DNA of 64,000 nucleotides, from contig CAIKEU010000064.1 in NCBI GenBank assembly GCA_903826575.1, positions 29,073 to 93,072 on the forward strand, given 5' to 3'. A program made the position numbers and the translations under genes. The first letter of the stretch is position 1; each line of letters starts with the position of its first letter. The DNA is from an uncultured bacterium (GTDB taxonomy: Bacteria; Actinomycetota; Actinomycetes; S36-B12; CAIYMF01). Below are positions 18,500 through 27,370 of this stretch, piece by piece. Under the pieces are notes generated by a model. It was not told the DNA's origin and made no database searches. It saw only the letters and a program-made list of their open reading frames with translations.

Positions 18500-19353
18500 G
18501 TAGGGGACGGAACATGCATCGAGTGCGGTGGTGGGTTTATGTCATCGCTGCCGTCGTCATATTTATCGCGCTTGCGCCCATCGTATGGCTTGCGATTGCG
18601 TCGGTAACCCCGTCCGCAGCTTTGCTTGAGAAGCCATTGCATTTCTTCCCAGCGCAGATCGATCTATCGCGTTGGCGTGCGATTTTCACTCAAGGCCAGA
18701 ACTCGCCAGCGGGTGCATTCCGCATCGCCATGTTAAACAGTTTGATTATCGCCTTCGGCACCGTTGTCATCTCGCTACTGGTCGGAATCCCTGGTGCCTA
18801 TGCATTTTCGCGGCTGCGGTTCCGTGGTCGACGAACTGCGTTGATGTCATTCCTGGCAACGTACATGGTGCCGACCATCGCGCTGGTGATCCCGCTCTAT
18901 TTGATCATGGCAAACCTCCATCTGCTGAACACCCGAATCGGTTTGATCATCGTCTACAGCAGTTTTGTGACGCCGTTCGTCCTGTGGTCGTTGAGTAACT
19001 ACATGGACGGCGTTCCACGTGAACTCGATGAAGCCGCGACGATCGATGGCGCAGGGCGATTGCGAATCCTGTGGTCGGTGCTCCTACCGCTGACTCGGCC
19101 CGGCATCTTCGCAGCAATCCTGTTTGCAACCTTGCTGTGCTGGGATGAGTTCCTTTACGCCTTGATCTTTACCAGTACAACTGCGTCTAAGACGATCCCA
19201 GTTGCGGTGGCGGAGTTCAGTGGAAAGTTCTCCACCGACTTTGGACTTGTGGCGGCCGGCGGGGTCTTGGCAGCATTGCCACCGGTTTTCATTGCCCTAG
19301 CTTTCCAGCGCTACCTCGTAGCGGGTCTGGTTTCCGGCGCGGTGAAAGGCTAG
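18496..19353 (+). CDS. Sugar ABC permease, MalG/UgpE type
   Basis: The second CUT1 permease with six helices and the EAA loop ELDEAATIDGAGRLRILWSVLLPL. Start ATG 18496 overlaps the preceding stop. The gene ends 3 nt from the convergent hydrolase gene. Energy must come from an ATPase encoded elsewhere, as in Streptomyces, where MsiK serves several CUT1 importers. Confidence 0.9.
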   Translation: MSRGRNMHRVRWWVYVIAAVVIFIALAPIVWLAIASVTPSAALLEKPLHFFPAQIDLSRWRAIFTQGQNSPAGAFRIAMLNSLIIAFGTVVISLLVGIPGAYAFSRLRFRGRRTALMSFLATYMVPTIALVIPLYLIMANLHLLNTRIGLIIVYSSFVTPFVLWSLSNYMDGVPRELDEAATIDGAGRLRILWSVLLPLTRPGIFAAILFATLLCWDEFLYALIFTSTTASKTIPVAVAEFSGKFSTDFGLVAAGGVLAALPPVFIALAFQRYLVAGLVSGAVKG

Positions 19354-19356
19354 CTA

Positions 19357-20139
19357 TTAGCCACCCGCAAGTGCGGCGGCCAATGCGCTGAACACGTCGT
19401 CCTCATTACTGTCATGAGTCACGCCGGGAAGTATGCGCAGGTTGACGTTGCCCTCTGCTGACTGATGTATTCCGATGCCTGAGTTTGCGATCCGATTGTT
19501 GACGAGCAGTGGACCGAGTGCCGCAATAGAGGTGTACGTCCGGTAAGTCTCATCGTCAGCACCTAGGACCACACAAAACTGTGTCGCGTACCGAGGCGGA
19601 ATCTGTGCCCATTCGTCATTGAATGTAAACGTTGCGGAGTCGTTCGTTGGGCGTGGTTGCCACGTGTGTGGGTCAGGAGCTGTCCGAACAAGCCCAATCC
19701 AGCCGAGTTGATTGTGGGGGTGCTGACGGTTCCACTCAATCCCGAGAAGTGCGGCCATCACTCCACCCTGCGATTCGCCGACAAGGGCAACATGATCTGC
19801 GCCGTGTTCTGCCAACACGCAAAGCTGATCCCACAGGGCAAGCTCAACCGAGCCATGTGATTCCCATGGCGAGTACATGACGTGGTGGACGTCGGCAAGA
19901 TTCGCGTAGTCGATACCCTGCGGTACCAGATTGCTCCTGTCGGTTGCGTATCTAAACCAGCTTGACTCACCTGTTGGATTGAACGGATCGCGTCTGTGTT
20001 CTCCCGCGGGTGCCAACGGGGCGTGTAGTTCTGCGTTGACGCCAGCTGACCGTAATGCGCGCGCTAGAGTTTCGCGGCTTGGAACGTTGGGTGATGTGTA
20101 GCCGTGGAGAAACAGCAGATGCCTTAGTTGGCTACGCAT
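19357..20139 (-). CDS. Alpha/beta serine hydrolase
   Basis: A 260-aa alpha/beta hydrolase: LLFLHGYTSP as oxyanion strand, ALVGESQGGVMAALL with the GxSxG nucleophile, CVVLGADDETY near the expected acid, and GVTHDSNEDD with the probable catalytic histidine. It resembles the carboxylesterase/acyl-protein thioesterase group. There is no signal peptide. It starts inside the end of hutD (8-bp overlap), so it belongs to the hut transcript. Substrate unknown. Confidence 0.7.
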   Translation of the reverse strand: MRSQLRHLLFLHGYTSPNVPSRETLARALRSAGVNAELHAPLAPAGEHRRDPFNPTGESSWFRYATDRSNLVPQGIDYANLADVHHVMYSPWESHGSVELALWDQLCVLAEHGADHVALVGESQGGVMAALLGIEWNRQHPHNQLGWIGLVRTAPDPHTWQPRPTNDSATFTFNDEWAQIPPRYATQFCVVLGADDETYRTYTSIAALGPLLVNNRIANSGIGIHQSAEGNVNLRILPGVTHDSNEDDVFSALAAALAGG

Positions 20140-20731
20140 CGCGGCTGCTGAGGCTATTGGCGGTGCTGGGTGGTGTCGCGGTGATGATGATGTGGGCGAT
20201 GACGCCCGAGCCCGTGACCGATGCTGCCTGATTGAGAAAGAGTACGTCGCGCTCGTTCAGGTGTGCGCCGTCAACCACTGTGAACTCTCCGCTGAGTACA
20301 ACGATGATGGTGTCTGACGCGACGATGGGTTCGAGATCAACACTCTCGCTAATGGTGAGCACGTGCACCTCGGCCCGGCATTGACCTCTACGTGTCATCA
20401 CATTGAGATCAGTGATGGGGCCGTCAACAAGTTCAGCACGGACGTCGTCGTCACCAGAAAACGCAAAGGGGACATGCTTTCGGCTGCGGGTCTCGACTCC
20501 GTTGACGAAGAGCAGCAAATCCCCCGGACCAAGAACGGTGAGAACTCGATCTATTCCGGTAAACGCGGAGAATGCACCTGGCTCGCGCACCTCGGCCATC
20601 GAGATTCGCCAATAGAAGGATGCCAAATCTGCGCCGACGGGAAAGGCGGCAACTTCGTATGTGACGCCACCGCCATTGGCCCACGGCATTGCCGTGTGTG
20701 CGGCGTCCCTTTGAATGTGATTCGCAAACAT
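20132..20731 (-). CDS. hutD: HutD/Ves family protein
   Basis: The track ORF is 114 codons too long and runs antisense through hutF; ATG 20731 gives the family start MFANHIQRDAAHTAMPWANGGG, 4 nt after the hutF stop. The WANGGG and WRISMAEV motifs and the two-cupin layout are typical of HutD, a protein of histidine utilisation thought to respond to formylglutamate or related intermediates. Length 200 aa fits. It sits between hutF and a hydrolase gene in one transcript. Confidence 0.85.
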   Translation of the reverse strand: MFANHIQRDAAHTAMPWANGGGVTYEVAAFPVGADLASFYWRISMAEVREPGAFSAFTGIDRVLTVLGPGDLLLFVNGVETRSRKHVPFAFSGDDDVRAELVDGPITDLNVMTRRGQCRAEVHVLTISESVDLEPIVASDTIIVVLSGEFTVVDGAHLNERDVLFLNQAASVTGSGVIAHIIITATPPSTANSLSSRDA

Positions 20732-20735
20732 CGGT

Positions 20736-22082
20736 TTATCTCTGCCCGTTATCGACCTGAGCCCATAGTTCGCTGATCTCCCGCACCAACTCACCCTGAA
20801 CGTCAATCGATACATGCCGGCCGCCCGACACTCGCACGTGTCCATCAACAACCACTGTGTCGACGTCAGCGGCGAAGGCAGACAGTACGATCTGCCCAGG
20901 ATCTGACCCTGCGGTTCGCACTGTGTCAGTCCGGATTGCGACAAGATCGGCGCGCTCACCGACAGCGATTCGTCCGACGTCCGTCCAGCCGAGCGACTCA
21001 TGGCCAGCCGTGGTGAGGGCGCTAACGATTTCGGCCGGTTGTATGCGGCCACGCTGATTTGTTTCGAGCCGCTCATGCATTTCTAGTGCACGAGCTTCTT
21101 CCAAAAGGTCAATGACCGCATGCTGATCTGAGCCAAGGCACAGTGGTGAACCTGCCGATGCGAGCGCTGTTGCTGGCCCGATACCGTCGGCAAGATCTCG
21201 CTCGGTGGTGGGGCAGAAGCAGCTAAAGGTGCGTGTGCTTCCAAGCAGTGCGATGTCGTTGGCCGTGAGGTGGGTTGCATGGACCGCTGTCGTGCGTTCA
21301 GAAAGAGCTCCACTTGCGTGCAATAACTCCGTCGGTGTGCAGCCGTAGGCGTCGAGGCAGGCTTGATTCTCCGCGGGTTGTTCGGAGACGTGAATGTGAA
21401 GTGGACAGCTGGGTGAGGCTGCCACGACCTCTGTGATCGACTCGCGTGGAACGGCTCGTACAGAATGGATAGCTGCACCTATTCGCACGCTCGCGCCATC
21501 AGCCATCGCACTCACTCGATTCGCCCACGTGTGCGCAGAACCATCGGAGAATCGTCGCTGTTCTGGCTGAAGATCTACGTGCCCGGTTTTGTCGAGACCC
21601 CCGCTTAGATAGCAGGTATCGAGAAGAGTAATTCGTAGGCCAGCGTCAGTCGCTGCGCTAATGAGTGCGTGCCCCATCGCGTTGGGATCACTGTAGGCAG
21701 TTCCATTGGGGTTGTGATGTACGTAGTGGAATTCTCCGACACTCGTCACGCCGGCCAGAACCATCTCGCCATAAACAGCCCGTGCGAGCCGATAGTAAGA
21801 ATCGGGATTGAGGGTGGACGCCGCCTGATACATACCCTGACGCCACGTCCAGAAAGTACCGCCATCGCCGTGCGTGCGACCACGAAGGGCGCGGTGGAAT
21901 GCGTGCGAGTGAGCATTTGCAAAACCGGGGTAGACGACCCCCGGAAGTTCGACGAGCTCGTCGCGTACGTTTTGGTCGATCGGTGCAACTGCATCGATGA
22001 ATCCGTTAGCACCGACATGAATATCGACGCCTCGAGCGATCGTGCCGTCAACCCATGCTGCTTGCGTTCTGAAAACTGTCAT
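20736..22082 (-). CDS. hutF: Formimidoylglutamate deiminase
   Basis: HutF deiminates N-formimino-L-glutamate to N-formyl-L-glutamate and ammonia in the longer histidine pathway. It is an amidohydrolase-superfamily metal enzyme: the HxH site is in ANAHSHAFHRALRG, further metal or proton ligands lie in LHIHVSEQPAEN, VHATHL and LGSDQHA. Length 448 aa is normal. Its start overlaps the upstream M20 gene by 4 bp. hutH, hutU and hutI are not in the window. Confidence 0.9.
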   Translation of the reverse strand: MTVFRTQAAWVDGTIARGVDIHVGANGFIDAVAPIDQNVRDELVELPGVVYPGFANAHSHAFHRALRGRTHGDGGTFWTWRQGMYQAASTLNPDSYYRLARAVYGEMVLAGVTSVGEFHYVHHNPNGTAYSDPNAMGHALISAATDAGLRITLLDTCYLSGGLDKTGHVDLQPEQRRFSDGSAHTWANRVSAMADGASVRIGAAIHSVRAVPRESITEVVAASPSCPLHIHVSEQPAENQACLDAYGCTPTELLHASGALSERTTAVHATHLTANDIALLGSTRTFSCFCPTTERDLADGIGPATALASAGSPLCLGSDQHAVIDLLEEARALEMHERLETNQRGRIQPAEIVSALTTAGHESLGWTDVGRIAVGERADLVAIRTDTVRTAGSDPGQIVLSAFAADVDTVVVDGHVRVSGGRHVSIDVQGELVREISELWAQVDNGQR

Positions 22083-23311
22083 GTCAGCAATCCTGATACT
22101 GCGGCGGCAAGTGCTCGTACCCCAACCTCACAGTCGGCTGGCTCAGCGTATTCGTGAGGTGAATGCGAAACCCCCGTTGGGTTTCGAACAAAGATCATCG
22201 CCGTTGGAACTCCGGCCGAGGCAAGAATGCCAGCGTCATGACCGGCGGCAGTCGGTAAGACTGGCACATTCTCCATGCCAAGGCCCATTGCGATAGACGC
22301 AGAGACCTGATTGCGCAGACGTTGATCGAACTCCAAAATCGCCGTTACCGATTCAGGAGTGATCTCGACGGTCGTCCCGTTCGTTTGCGCGGCCGCATAC
22401 GCCGCGGCGCTGATCTGCTCGACGAGATCATTCAAGGCGGATTCGTCACTGGCGCGTGCATCTAACCACGCGCGAACTGTCGACGGCACGGCGTTGGTGC
22501 CATTGGGTTCGACCTCCAATCTGCCGAAGGTGGCGCGTTGCGACACGTTAAGCGCCGCCTCATACGCCCCCAACGCCGTATGGGCGTAGGCAATCATGGG
22601 GTCCTGGCGATCCTGCATGCGAGTAGTTCCGGCGTGATCAGCCGTCCCGCAAAACGTGAAGCGGTACCGCCCGTGTGGCCATATGCTCTCGGCAACACCG
22701 ACGGGCTCGGACATGTCGACCAAGCCCTTTCCCTGCTCGACGTGGAGCTCTACGAACTGACCTATGCGAGCGATGCGCTCTGCGTCAAAACCGAGGGTCA
22801 TTGGATTGAATCCGTTGTCTCGCATGGCGTCAGCCATCGTCGGCCCGTCTCGTCCAACGAGGCCCCTGGCCTTGTCAGCGTCGAGGGCACCGGTCATGAG
22901 TCGTGAGCCGGCGCAGGCAATTCCAAATCGAGCACCTTCTTCGTCAGCGAATGCGACGATCGCGATTGGCCTATCTGGTTGAACCCCCGATGCGACGATC
23001 TGATCGAAGGCTGCGAAAGCTGAAACCACTCCGAGTGGTCCGTCGAATGCTCCGCCATCGGGTACTGAATCGAGATGAGAACCGATGACGAGCGCTTTGG
23101 CCTCCGGATCAACGCACGGTGCGATCCACCACGCCCACAGGTTTGTATTGCGATCAAGTTCCACGTCCAGGCCGCGGGCCGCAGCGGTGCTGGTGAACCA
23201 TTCCCGACATTGCAGTTCGGCATCGTTGAAGGCGTAGCGACGGTAACCACCGGTGTGCGAATCTCTTCCGATTGGTTCAAGTTCTGCCCATAGCCCAGCG
23301 AAGGTACTCAT
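22079..23311 (-). CDS. M20 amidohydrolase, probable formylglutamate branch
   Basis: A 410-aa dinuclear zinc hydrolase of the allantoate amidohydrolase/N-carbamoyl-amino-acid hydrolase group. Metal ligands are visible in IGSHLDSVPDGGAFDGPLG, the DEEGARFG pair and ELHVEQGK; GRYRFTFCGTADHAG is the dimerisation-domain motif. Because it is translationally coupled to hutF, I infer it hydrolyses N-formylglutamate to glutamate and formate in place of HutG; allantoate or ureido substrates remain possible. A leaderless -10 lies 6 nt before ATG 23311. Confidence 0.82.
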   Translation of the reverse strand: MSTFAGLWAELEPIGRDSHTGGYRRYAFNDAELQCREWFTSTAAARGLDVELDRNTNLWAWWIAPCVDPEAKALVIGSHLDSVPDGGAFDGPLGVVSAFAAFDQIVASGVQPDRPIAIVAFADEEGARFGIACAGSRLMTGALDADKARGLVGRDGPTMADAMRDNGFNPMTLGFDAERIARIGQFVELHVEQGKGLVDMSEPVGVAESIWPHGRYRFTFCGTADHAGTTRMQDRQDPMIAYAHTALGAYEAALNVSQRATFGRLEVEPNGTNAVPSTVRAWLDARASDESALNDLVEQISAAAYAAAQTNGTTVEITPESVTAILEFDQRLRNQVSASIAMGLGMENVPVLPTAAGHDAGILASAGVPTAMIFVRNPTGVSHSPHEYAEPADCEVGVRALAAAVSGLLT

Positions 23312-23317
23312 GGTGGA

Positions 23318-23323
23318 ACTCTA
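23318..23323 (-). promoter_or_regulatory. -10 element, leaderless promoter of the hut operon
   Basis: Read on the minus strand, TAGAGT is followed by 6 nt and ATG 23311. No ribosome site is present. It would drive the M20-hutF-hutD-hydrolase transcript. Confidence 0.6.
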
Positions 23324-23394
23324 GAGCGTTTGCCGTTGAGTTGTGTGTTCGCGGTCCTCCGCCGAAGGGTGCGAAACGAACGTGCCGTGTGAGG

Positions 23395-24216
23395 TCAGGA
23401 CTGGCGCAGAACTGGGAAAAGCGCGTGGTCCATCGTGGCGCCGGCTGGTAGTTCGTCTACTAAACCTGCAAAAGGCGGTGACGTGCGCCAAGGCCGTGGA
23501 GCATGAACGATGTCGTCCCCGATGAACCGTAGCGAGAAGGCTCGACGTCGGTTCGACCCCGACACTCCGTACGCATGATGCAAGGTGACCATGTGAAAGA
23601 AGACGACATCACCGGGTTCGAGCGCCCATCGTTTGATCTCGTAATCGGTGCGATTGTTTTCGATATCCGGGAGTTCCTGCAGCGAACCTTCGGGGAACCA
23701 TTTAGCTTGCGCGTCCATGAATGTGCGCGGTAGACGCCAGCCTTGCTTATGTGAGCCAGCGAGAAACTCCAACGTCGATTCTTCTGCGACGGGATCGACA
23801 GGCATCCACATCGAGCAGTTCTGAAATCCGTCGATGTTGTAATACGGCTGATCCTGATGCCATGGTGTGGGCTGGCGCGTTCCGGGCTCCTTGACTAAGA
23901 CGTGATCGTGATAGAGCCGAACGGACTGAGACCCCATGAGCGCTGCGGCAACGTCAGCTGCCTTGGAGGTGGTTGCAATGGTGCGAAATTCGTCAATCCG
24001 CTGCCAGTTGCAGAAGTCTTCAACGAAGGAGCCAGGATCATCAGCGTTACTCGCCACGATGAACAGAGGGCTGGGATCGGCGAGGTTACGTTCGATGCCA
24101 CGTTCGACGGTTGCGACTTCGTCGGGCGTGAAAAGCCCGCGTACGACGACGGCGCCGTCGCGCTGGTAGGCATCGATTGTGCTTTGGTCTACGACCGTCA
24201 GATCAGGTGAAGTCAC
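23395..24216 (-). CDS. PhyH-family Fe(II)/2-oxoglutarate dioxygenase
   Basis: A 273-aa protein with the phytanoyl-CoA dioxygenase fold. The iron site is seen as HxD in TPWHQDQPYY and a distal histidine in HMVTLHHAYG, followed by RRAFSLRFIGDD, where an arginine would bind 2-oxoglutarate. RLYHDHVLVKEPG is also typical. The start is GTG 24216 with a leaderless -10 in front. It is separated from the hut operon by 83 nt and has its own promoter, so a metabolic link is not established. Confidence 0.82.
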   Translation of the reverse strand: MTSPDLTVVDQSTIDAYQRDGAVVVRGLFTPDEVATVERGIERNLADPSPLFIVASNADDPGSFVEDFCNWQRIDEFRTIATTSKAADVAAALMGSQSVRLYHDHVLVKEPGTRQPTPWHQDQPYYNIDGFQNCSMWMPVDPVAEESTLEFLAGSHKQGWRLPRTFMDAQAKWFPEGSLQELPDIENNRTDYEIKRWALEPGDVVFFHMVTLHHAYGVSGSNRRRAFSLRFIGDDIVHAPRPWRTSPPFAGLVDELPAGATMDHALFPVLRQS

Positions 24217-24222
24217 GTAGGA

Positions 24223-24228
24223 AGGTTA
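24223..24228 (-). promoter_or_regulatory. -10 element, leaderless promoter of the PhyH gene
   Basis: On the minus strand, TAACCT is followed by 6 nt and GTG 24216. Confidence 0.55.
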
Positions 24229-24423
24229 GCGCTATGGACTGTGAATCCGCGGCCTATCCTGGCATCTCGATGACGAAACGGTCGTCGAATTTTCCCCGTT
24301 GGACAGGGTTTCAGGCGGGCATCGTGGAGGTTGATCGAATGTAATGGGAGGAGCCGCCCGCCGCAGAAGACGCGGGTAGGTCCGGCAAGGGAATTACGCA
24401 CGAGCGAGAACGGAACGTCTCTG

Positions 24424-25482
24424 GTGAAGCCACGTCTAACTCCGTTGAAGTTTGCGGTAGCTGCAGCATCGCTAACGGTGGTGCTAGCTGCGTGCACAGG
24501 TAGCAGCAATGCTGACGGTCCGATGGGCACTGCGGTAACGCCGTCCGGTTCGATCGCACCGGCCGCACAATCAAACGGCGTAACCAAAATTACGATGGCC
24601 TATATTCCGATCTATACCGCTGGCATTCTGCAACTTGCGCAGGATCTCGGGTACTTCGACGACGCACAACTAGACGTCGTGCTTAAGCCCGTTGACACTC
24701 CAGCCCAGGGCACCGCGACATTGTTGGCCGGTGGGGCTGACGTTACGTACTCGACGTCGATTCAGCTGATACGTGGGGTCTCCGGAGGCCTCAACATACG
24801 CGTTCTAGCACCTGCTGATGGATTCGATCCGCAGGTAGCTAAAGCCGCCGCGAATGATCCATCACTTCAGCGTAAGTTAGACGACACTGCCGTATTAGCG
24901 GCACCCCACTCGGGTATCACCTCACTACTTCAACTGCCGGGAAAACTTGTCGCCGTCCCGGCGACAGGTGGGCAACTCGAAGTGACCATCAAGTCCGCGG
25001 TTCATCGGGCCGGCGGGGATGCATCGAAAATCAACTGGGTTATTTTGACTATGCCCGAGACTGTCGCCGCGCTCGCGTCTGGGAAAGTCGACGCCGGCGG
25101 CTTAGTGGATCCCTACGTGGCCCAGGCCCAGAAGGTAGGGGCGCAAATCTTCGACTATCCGGGGTACCAGTTCTTTGGTGATGAGCCGGTGACTGGCCTG
25201 TGGCTCACCACTCAATCGTTCGTCGATGCGCACCCCGCAGCGGCTCGAGCGCTGCAGGCAGCCCTAGTGAAAGCAAATGCCTATGCGATGGCTCATCAAG
25301 ATGAGTTCTATACCGCGGCCGCGGCGATAACCCACTCGACAGTGGACGAACTAAGAGCGCTGGCCGTGCCGTATTTTCCGACCACTGTGTCAGACGCAGA
25401 CTTCACCACGGTTGCTCGTCGGATGCTCACTGAGGGCGAGATCGATTCGCCGGCTGATGTGGCGAATGTGATCGTCAAATAG
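24424..25482 (+). CDS. NMT1/SsuA-type substrate-binding lipoprotein, orphan
   Basis: GTG 24424 yields a signal peptide ending in the lipobox VVLAACTGSS. The mature part matches the NMT1/ThiY/SsuA binding-protein layout: TMAYIPIYTAGILQLAQDLGYFDD, GTATLLAGGADVTYS, GLVDPYVAQAQKVGAQI, TQSFVDAHPAAARALQAAL. Such proteins bind sulfonates, nitrate, pyrimidine precursors or similar small ligands for an ABC importer. No permease or ATPase of that class is beside it; neighbours are a convergent SDR and a divergent dioxygenase. Ligand unknown. Confidence 0.8.
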   Translation: MKPRLTPLKFAVAAASLTVVLAACTGSSNADGPMGTAVTPSGSIAPAAQSNGVTKITMAYIPIYTAGILQLAQDLGYFDDAQLDVVLKPVDTPAQGTATLLAGGADVTYSTSIQLIRGVSGGLNIRVLAPADGFDPQVAKAAANDPSLQRKLDDTAVLAAPHSGITSLLQLPGKLVAVPATGGQLEVTIKSAVHRAGGDASKINWVILTMPETVAALASGKVDAGGLVDPYVAQAQKVGAQIFDYPGYQFFGDEPVTGLWLTTQSFVDAHPAAARALQAALVKANAYAMAHQDEFYTAAAAITHSTVDELRALAVPYFPTTVSDADFTTVARRMLTEGEIDSPADVANVIVK

Positions 25483-25509
25483 CAATGCGGCATTCGTGCT
25501 GTTGGTCGA

Positions 25510-26292
25510 TCAACTACCTTTGATTTCTTGGATGATGTTCCCACCGTCCACAACGAATGGTTGTCCGGTGACGTAGGATGCCTCGTCACTGGCTAGGAAT
25601 CCAACGACTGCTGCCACCTCGTCGGGTCTAGCGGCCCGTCCAACCGGTGTGTGGTTGGCAGCCGCGAGTTCGTCTACGTCTGATGATCCTGTGTGGATCC
25701 AACCGGGTGCGACCGAGTTGCACGTGATTCCGATGGGCCCCTCCTCAATGGCAATGGCCCGCATCATGCCATCCATGCCGCCCTTCGCGGCGGAGTATGC
25801 GCTGCTACCTGACGCGGAAACCAGTGGCCCGGTCACACTAGACACCATCACGATGCGACCGTGTTTCTGCGCACGCATGACGTGGATTGCTGAGCGGGTG
25901 AGGTGAACTGCGGTCATGAGTGTGATCTCGAGTTGGCGAGCCCAATCATCCGCAGGCTGGTCGGCCATCGTGCCACGCTCGATATCGACGCCGGTCTGGA
26001 TCATGCCTGCGTTGTTGACCAAAATGTCGAGTCGGCCGACGTGCTGAACGGTTGCGCCTACAAGTGCGGCGGCCTGCTCACGATCGGTTAGATCGGCGAT
26101 CAATGCATGCACGTCGAAACCCTCCTCGCGCAATTCAGCGGCACGTTGCATGATGCGATCGCTCGTTGCAGACACGACGACAGAGGCGCCCTGCCTGGCC
26201 AAGAATCGAGCGGTGGCAAACCCAATTCCTGATTCCGAACCGGCGCCGGTAACAAGTGCGGAACGTCCCTGCAAGGAAAATGGTTGGCTCAT
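25510..26292 (-). CDS. SDR family oxidoreductase
   Basis: A classical short-chain dehydrogenase: ALVTGAGSESGIGFATA as cofactor motif, ILVNNAGM, VSSVTG with the catalytic serine region, YSAAKGG with Tyr and Lys, and a C-terminus GQPFVVDGGN of the FabG-like type. Length 260 aa. It is preceded by a leaderless -10 (TACGGT, 6 nt from ATG). The natural substrate cannot be read; FabG-like sequences cover many sugar and ketone reductases. Convergent with the orphan binding protein, 27 nt between stops. Confidence 0.85.
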   Translation of the reverse strand: MSQPFSLQGRSALVTGAGSESGIGFATARFLARQGASVVVSATSDRIMQRAAELREEGFDVHALIADLTDREQAAALVGATVQHVGRLDILVNNAGMIQTGVDIERGTMADQPADDWARQLEITLMTAVHLTRSAIHVMRAQKHGRIVMVSSVTGPLVSASGSSAYSAAKGGMDGMMRAIAIEEGPIGITCNSVAPGWIHTGSSDVDELAAANHTPVGRAARPDEVAAVVGFLASDEASYVTGQPFVVDGGNIIQEIKGS

Positions 26293-26298
26293 GCACGC

Positions 26299-26304
26299 AC
26301 CGTA
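26299..26304 (-). promoter_or_regulatory. -10 element, leaderless promoter of the SDR gene
   Basis: On the minus strand, TACGGT is followed by 6 nt and ATG 26292. Confidence 0.55.
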
Positions 26305-26342
26305 GCGGCTCGACGAAACTCAGCGCTACGCCCACGTCAGAG

Positions 26343-27224
26343 TTAACGTGCCCGCTCCCTGACAAGGAGTACCCCGAGCGAGCTGACCGCCAAGCCGATC
26401 AGTGCGACAGGGGGTAGGTGCTCGGCAAACAGGAGGTAGGCCATTACTGCCGTCACTGGCGGCACCAAAAAGTACAGGCTCGAAAATCCTGCTGCGGTGC
26501 CGCGGCGCAATAGCCAGAACATGAGGAGTACGGCTCCGATGGACAGTGCGCCGATCATCCATGCCAAGACACCGACAAACTGCGGAGTCCAGTCAACGTT
26601 GAAGTTCTCGAACATTGCGGCTGCGATGACGAGCACGATGGCGGCTGCCGCATATTGAACAGAAGTCCCGGCAAGCATGGGAATCGATGCGCCGTAACGC
26701 TTTTGCATGATCGTGGCAGTCGTCGTCGACAGTAGGGAAACGACAGCGGCGATGACGGCGCCGATGGTGTACGTCGTGGCGCCGTGGTGGGTTAGACCCG
26801 GGGCCAAGACGATGATGACTCCGACGAACCCTAGCCCGACGCCAATCCACTGGCGTCGAACCAGTTGTTCGCCAAGGAGTGGCCCAGACAGCGCTGCGAC
26901 GAGTACGGGCTGAAGCGACACTACGAGGGCAGAAACGCTGACCGGTAAGCCGAGATCGACAGCCACGAAGGTGCCACCGAGGTAGCCAGCGTGCAAAAGT
27001 ACGCCGATGATTGCTGATCGTCTGTAGTCGTCACTCCGCGTCGGCCATGCCGACCGAAATGCGAGTGCGAGAAGTGCCAGTGCGGCGGAGGCAATCGTGA
27101 GCCGAATGGCCAAGACCGTAAAAGGTGCGGCATATCGCGTACCTATGCGGGCGCCAATAAATCCGGTGCTCCACACCAGTACGAATACCACAGGGGCAAG
27201 ACGGTCGAGCCAAGCGGACTTCAC
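26343..27224 (-). CDS. DMT-superfamily (EamA) transporter
   Basis: A 293-aa integral membrane protein with ten hydrophobic helices arranged as two EamA repeats; the first carries VWSTGFIGARIGTRY, the second YFLVPPVTAVMAYLLFAEHL. EamA proteins export metabolites or amino acids; the substrate is not predictable. The start is GTG 27224 with TAGCGT 7 nt upstream (leaderless). It is divergent from the IclR gene about 150 nt away, and could be controlled from the same region, but the IclR palindromes lie nearer the iclR start. Confidence 0.85.
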   Translation of the reverse strand: MKSAWLDRLAPVVFVLVWSTGFIGARIGTRYAAPFTVLAIRLTIASAALALLALAFRSAWPTRSDDYRRSAIIGVLLHAGYLGGTFVAVDLGLPVSVSALVVSLQPVLVAALSGPLLGEQLVRRQWIGVGLGFVGVIIVLAPGLTHHGATTYTIGAVIAAVVSLLSTTTATIMQKRYGASIPMLAGTSVQYAAAAIVLVIAAAMFENFNVDWTPQFVGVLAWMIGALSIGAVLLMFWLLRRGTAAGFSSLYFLVPPVTAVMAYLLFAEHLPPVALIGLAVSSLGVLLVRERAR

Positions 27225-27231
27225 GATCGTG

Positions 27232-27237
27232 ACGCTA
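27232..27237 (-). promoter_or_regulatory. -10 element, leaderless promoter of the DMT gene
   Basis: On the minus strand, TAGCGT is followed by 7 nt and GTG 27224. Confidence 0.5.
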
Positions 27238-27332
27238 CGGGCCGCGATCGTCGAACGCGAGAAGCCACGGCATCAGAGCGATACCAATGTGACGAAAGTC
27301 GTTGACAGTCGCGATAGAAGGTGCAAGATTTC

Positions 27333-27367
27333 GTTCGCACATACGAACCGAGTTCGCATATACGAAC
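27333..27367 (+). promoter_or_regulatory. Twin palindromic operators for the IclR regulator
   Basis: Two 16-bp palindromes, GTTCGCACATACGAAC (27333-27348) and GTTCGCATATACGAAC (27352-27367), lie 19 bp apart start to start and end 3 nt before the IclR start codon. The arms GTTCG/CGAAC are perfect. A possible -10 (TATACG, 6 nt from the ATG) lies inside the second copy, so binding there would block transcription. Autoregulation by the adjacent IclR protein is inference. Confidence 0.7.
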
Positions 27368-27370
27368 AGG

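Noticed and set aside
20732-21076. N-terminal extension of the HutD ORF
   Set aside because: Encoded inside hutF in another frame; the family start is at 20731, 4 nt after the hutF stop.
24241-24424. TPP riboswitch before the NMT1-type gene
   Set aside because: No CTGAGA or GGGTAATGCC-like core; only a simple GC stem is present.
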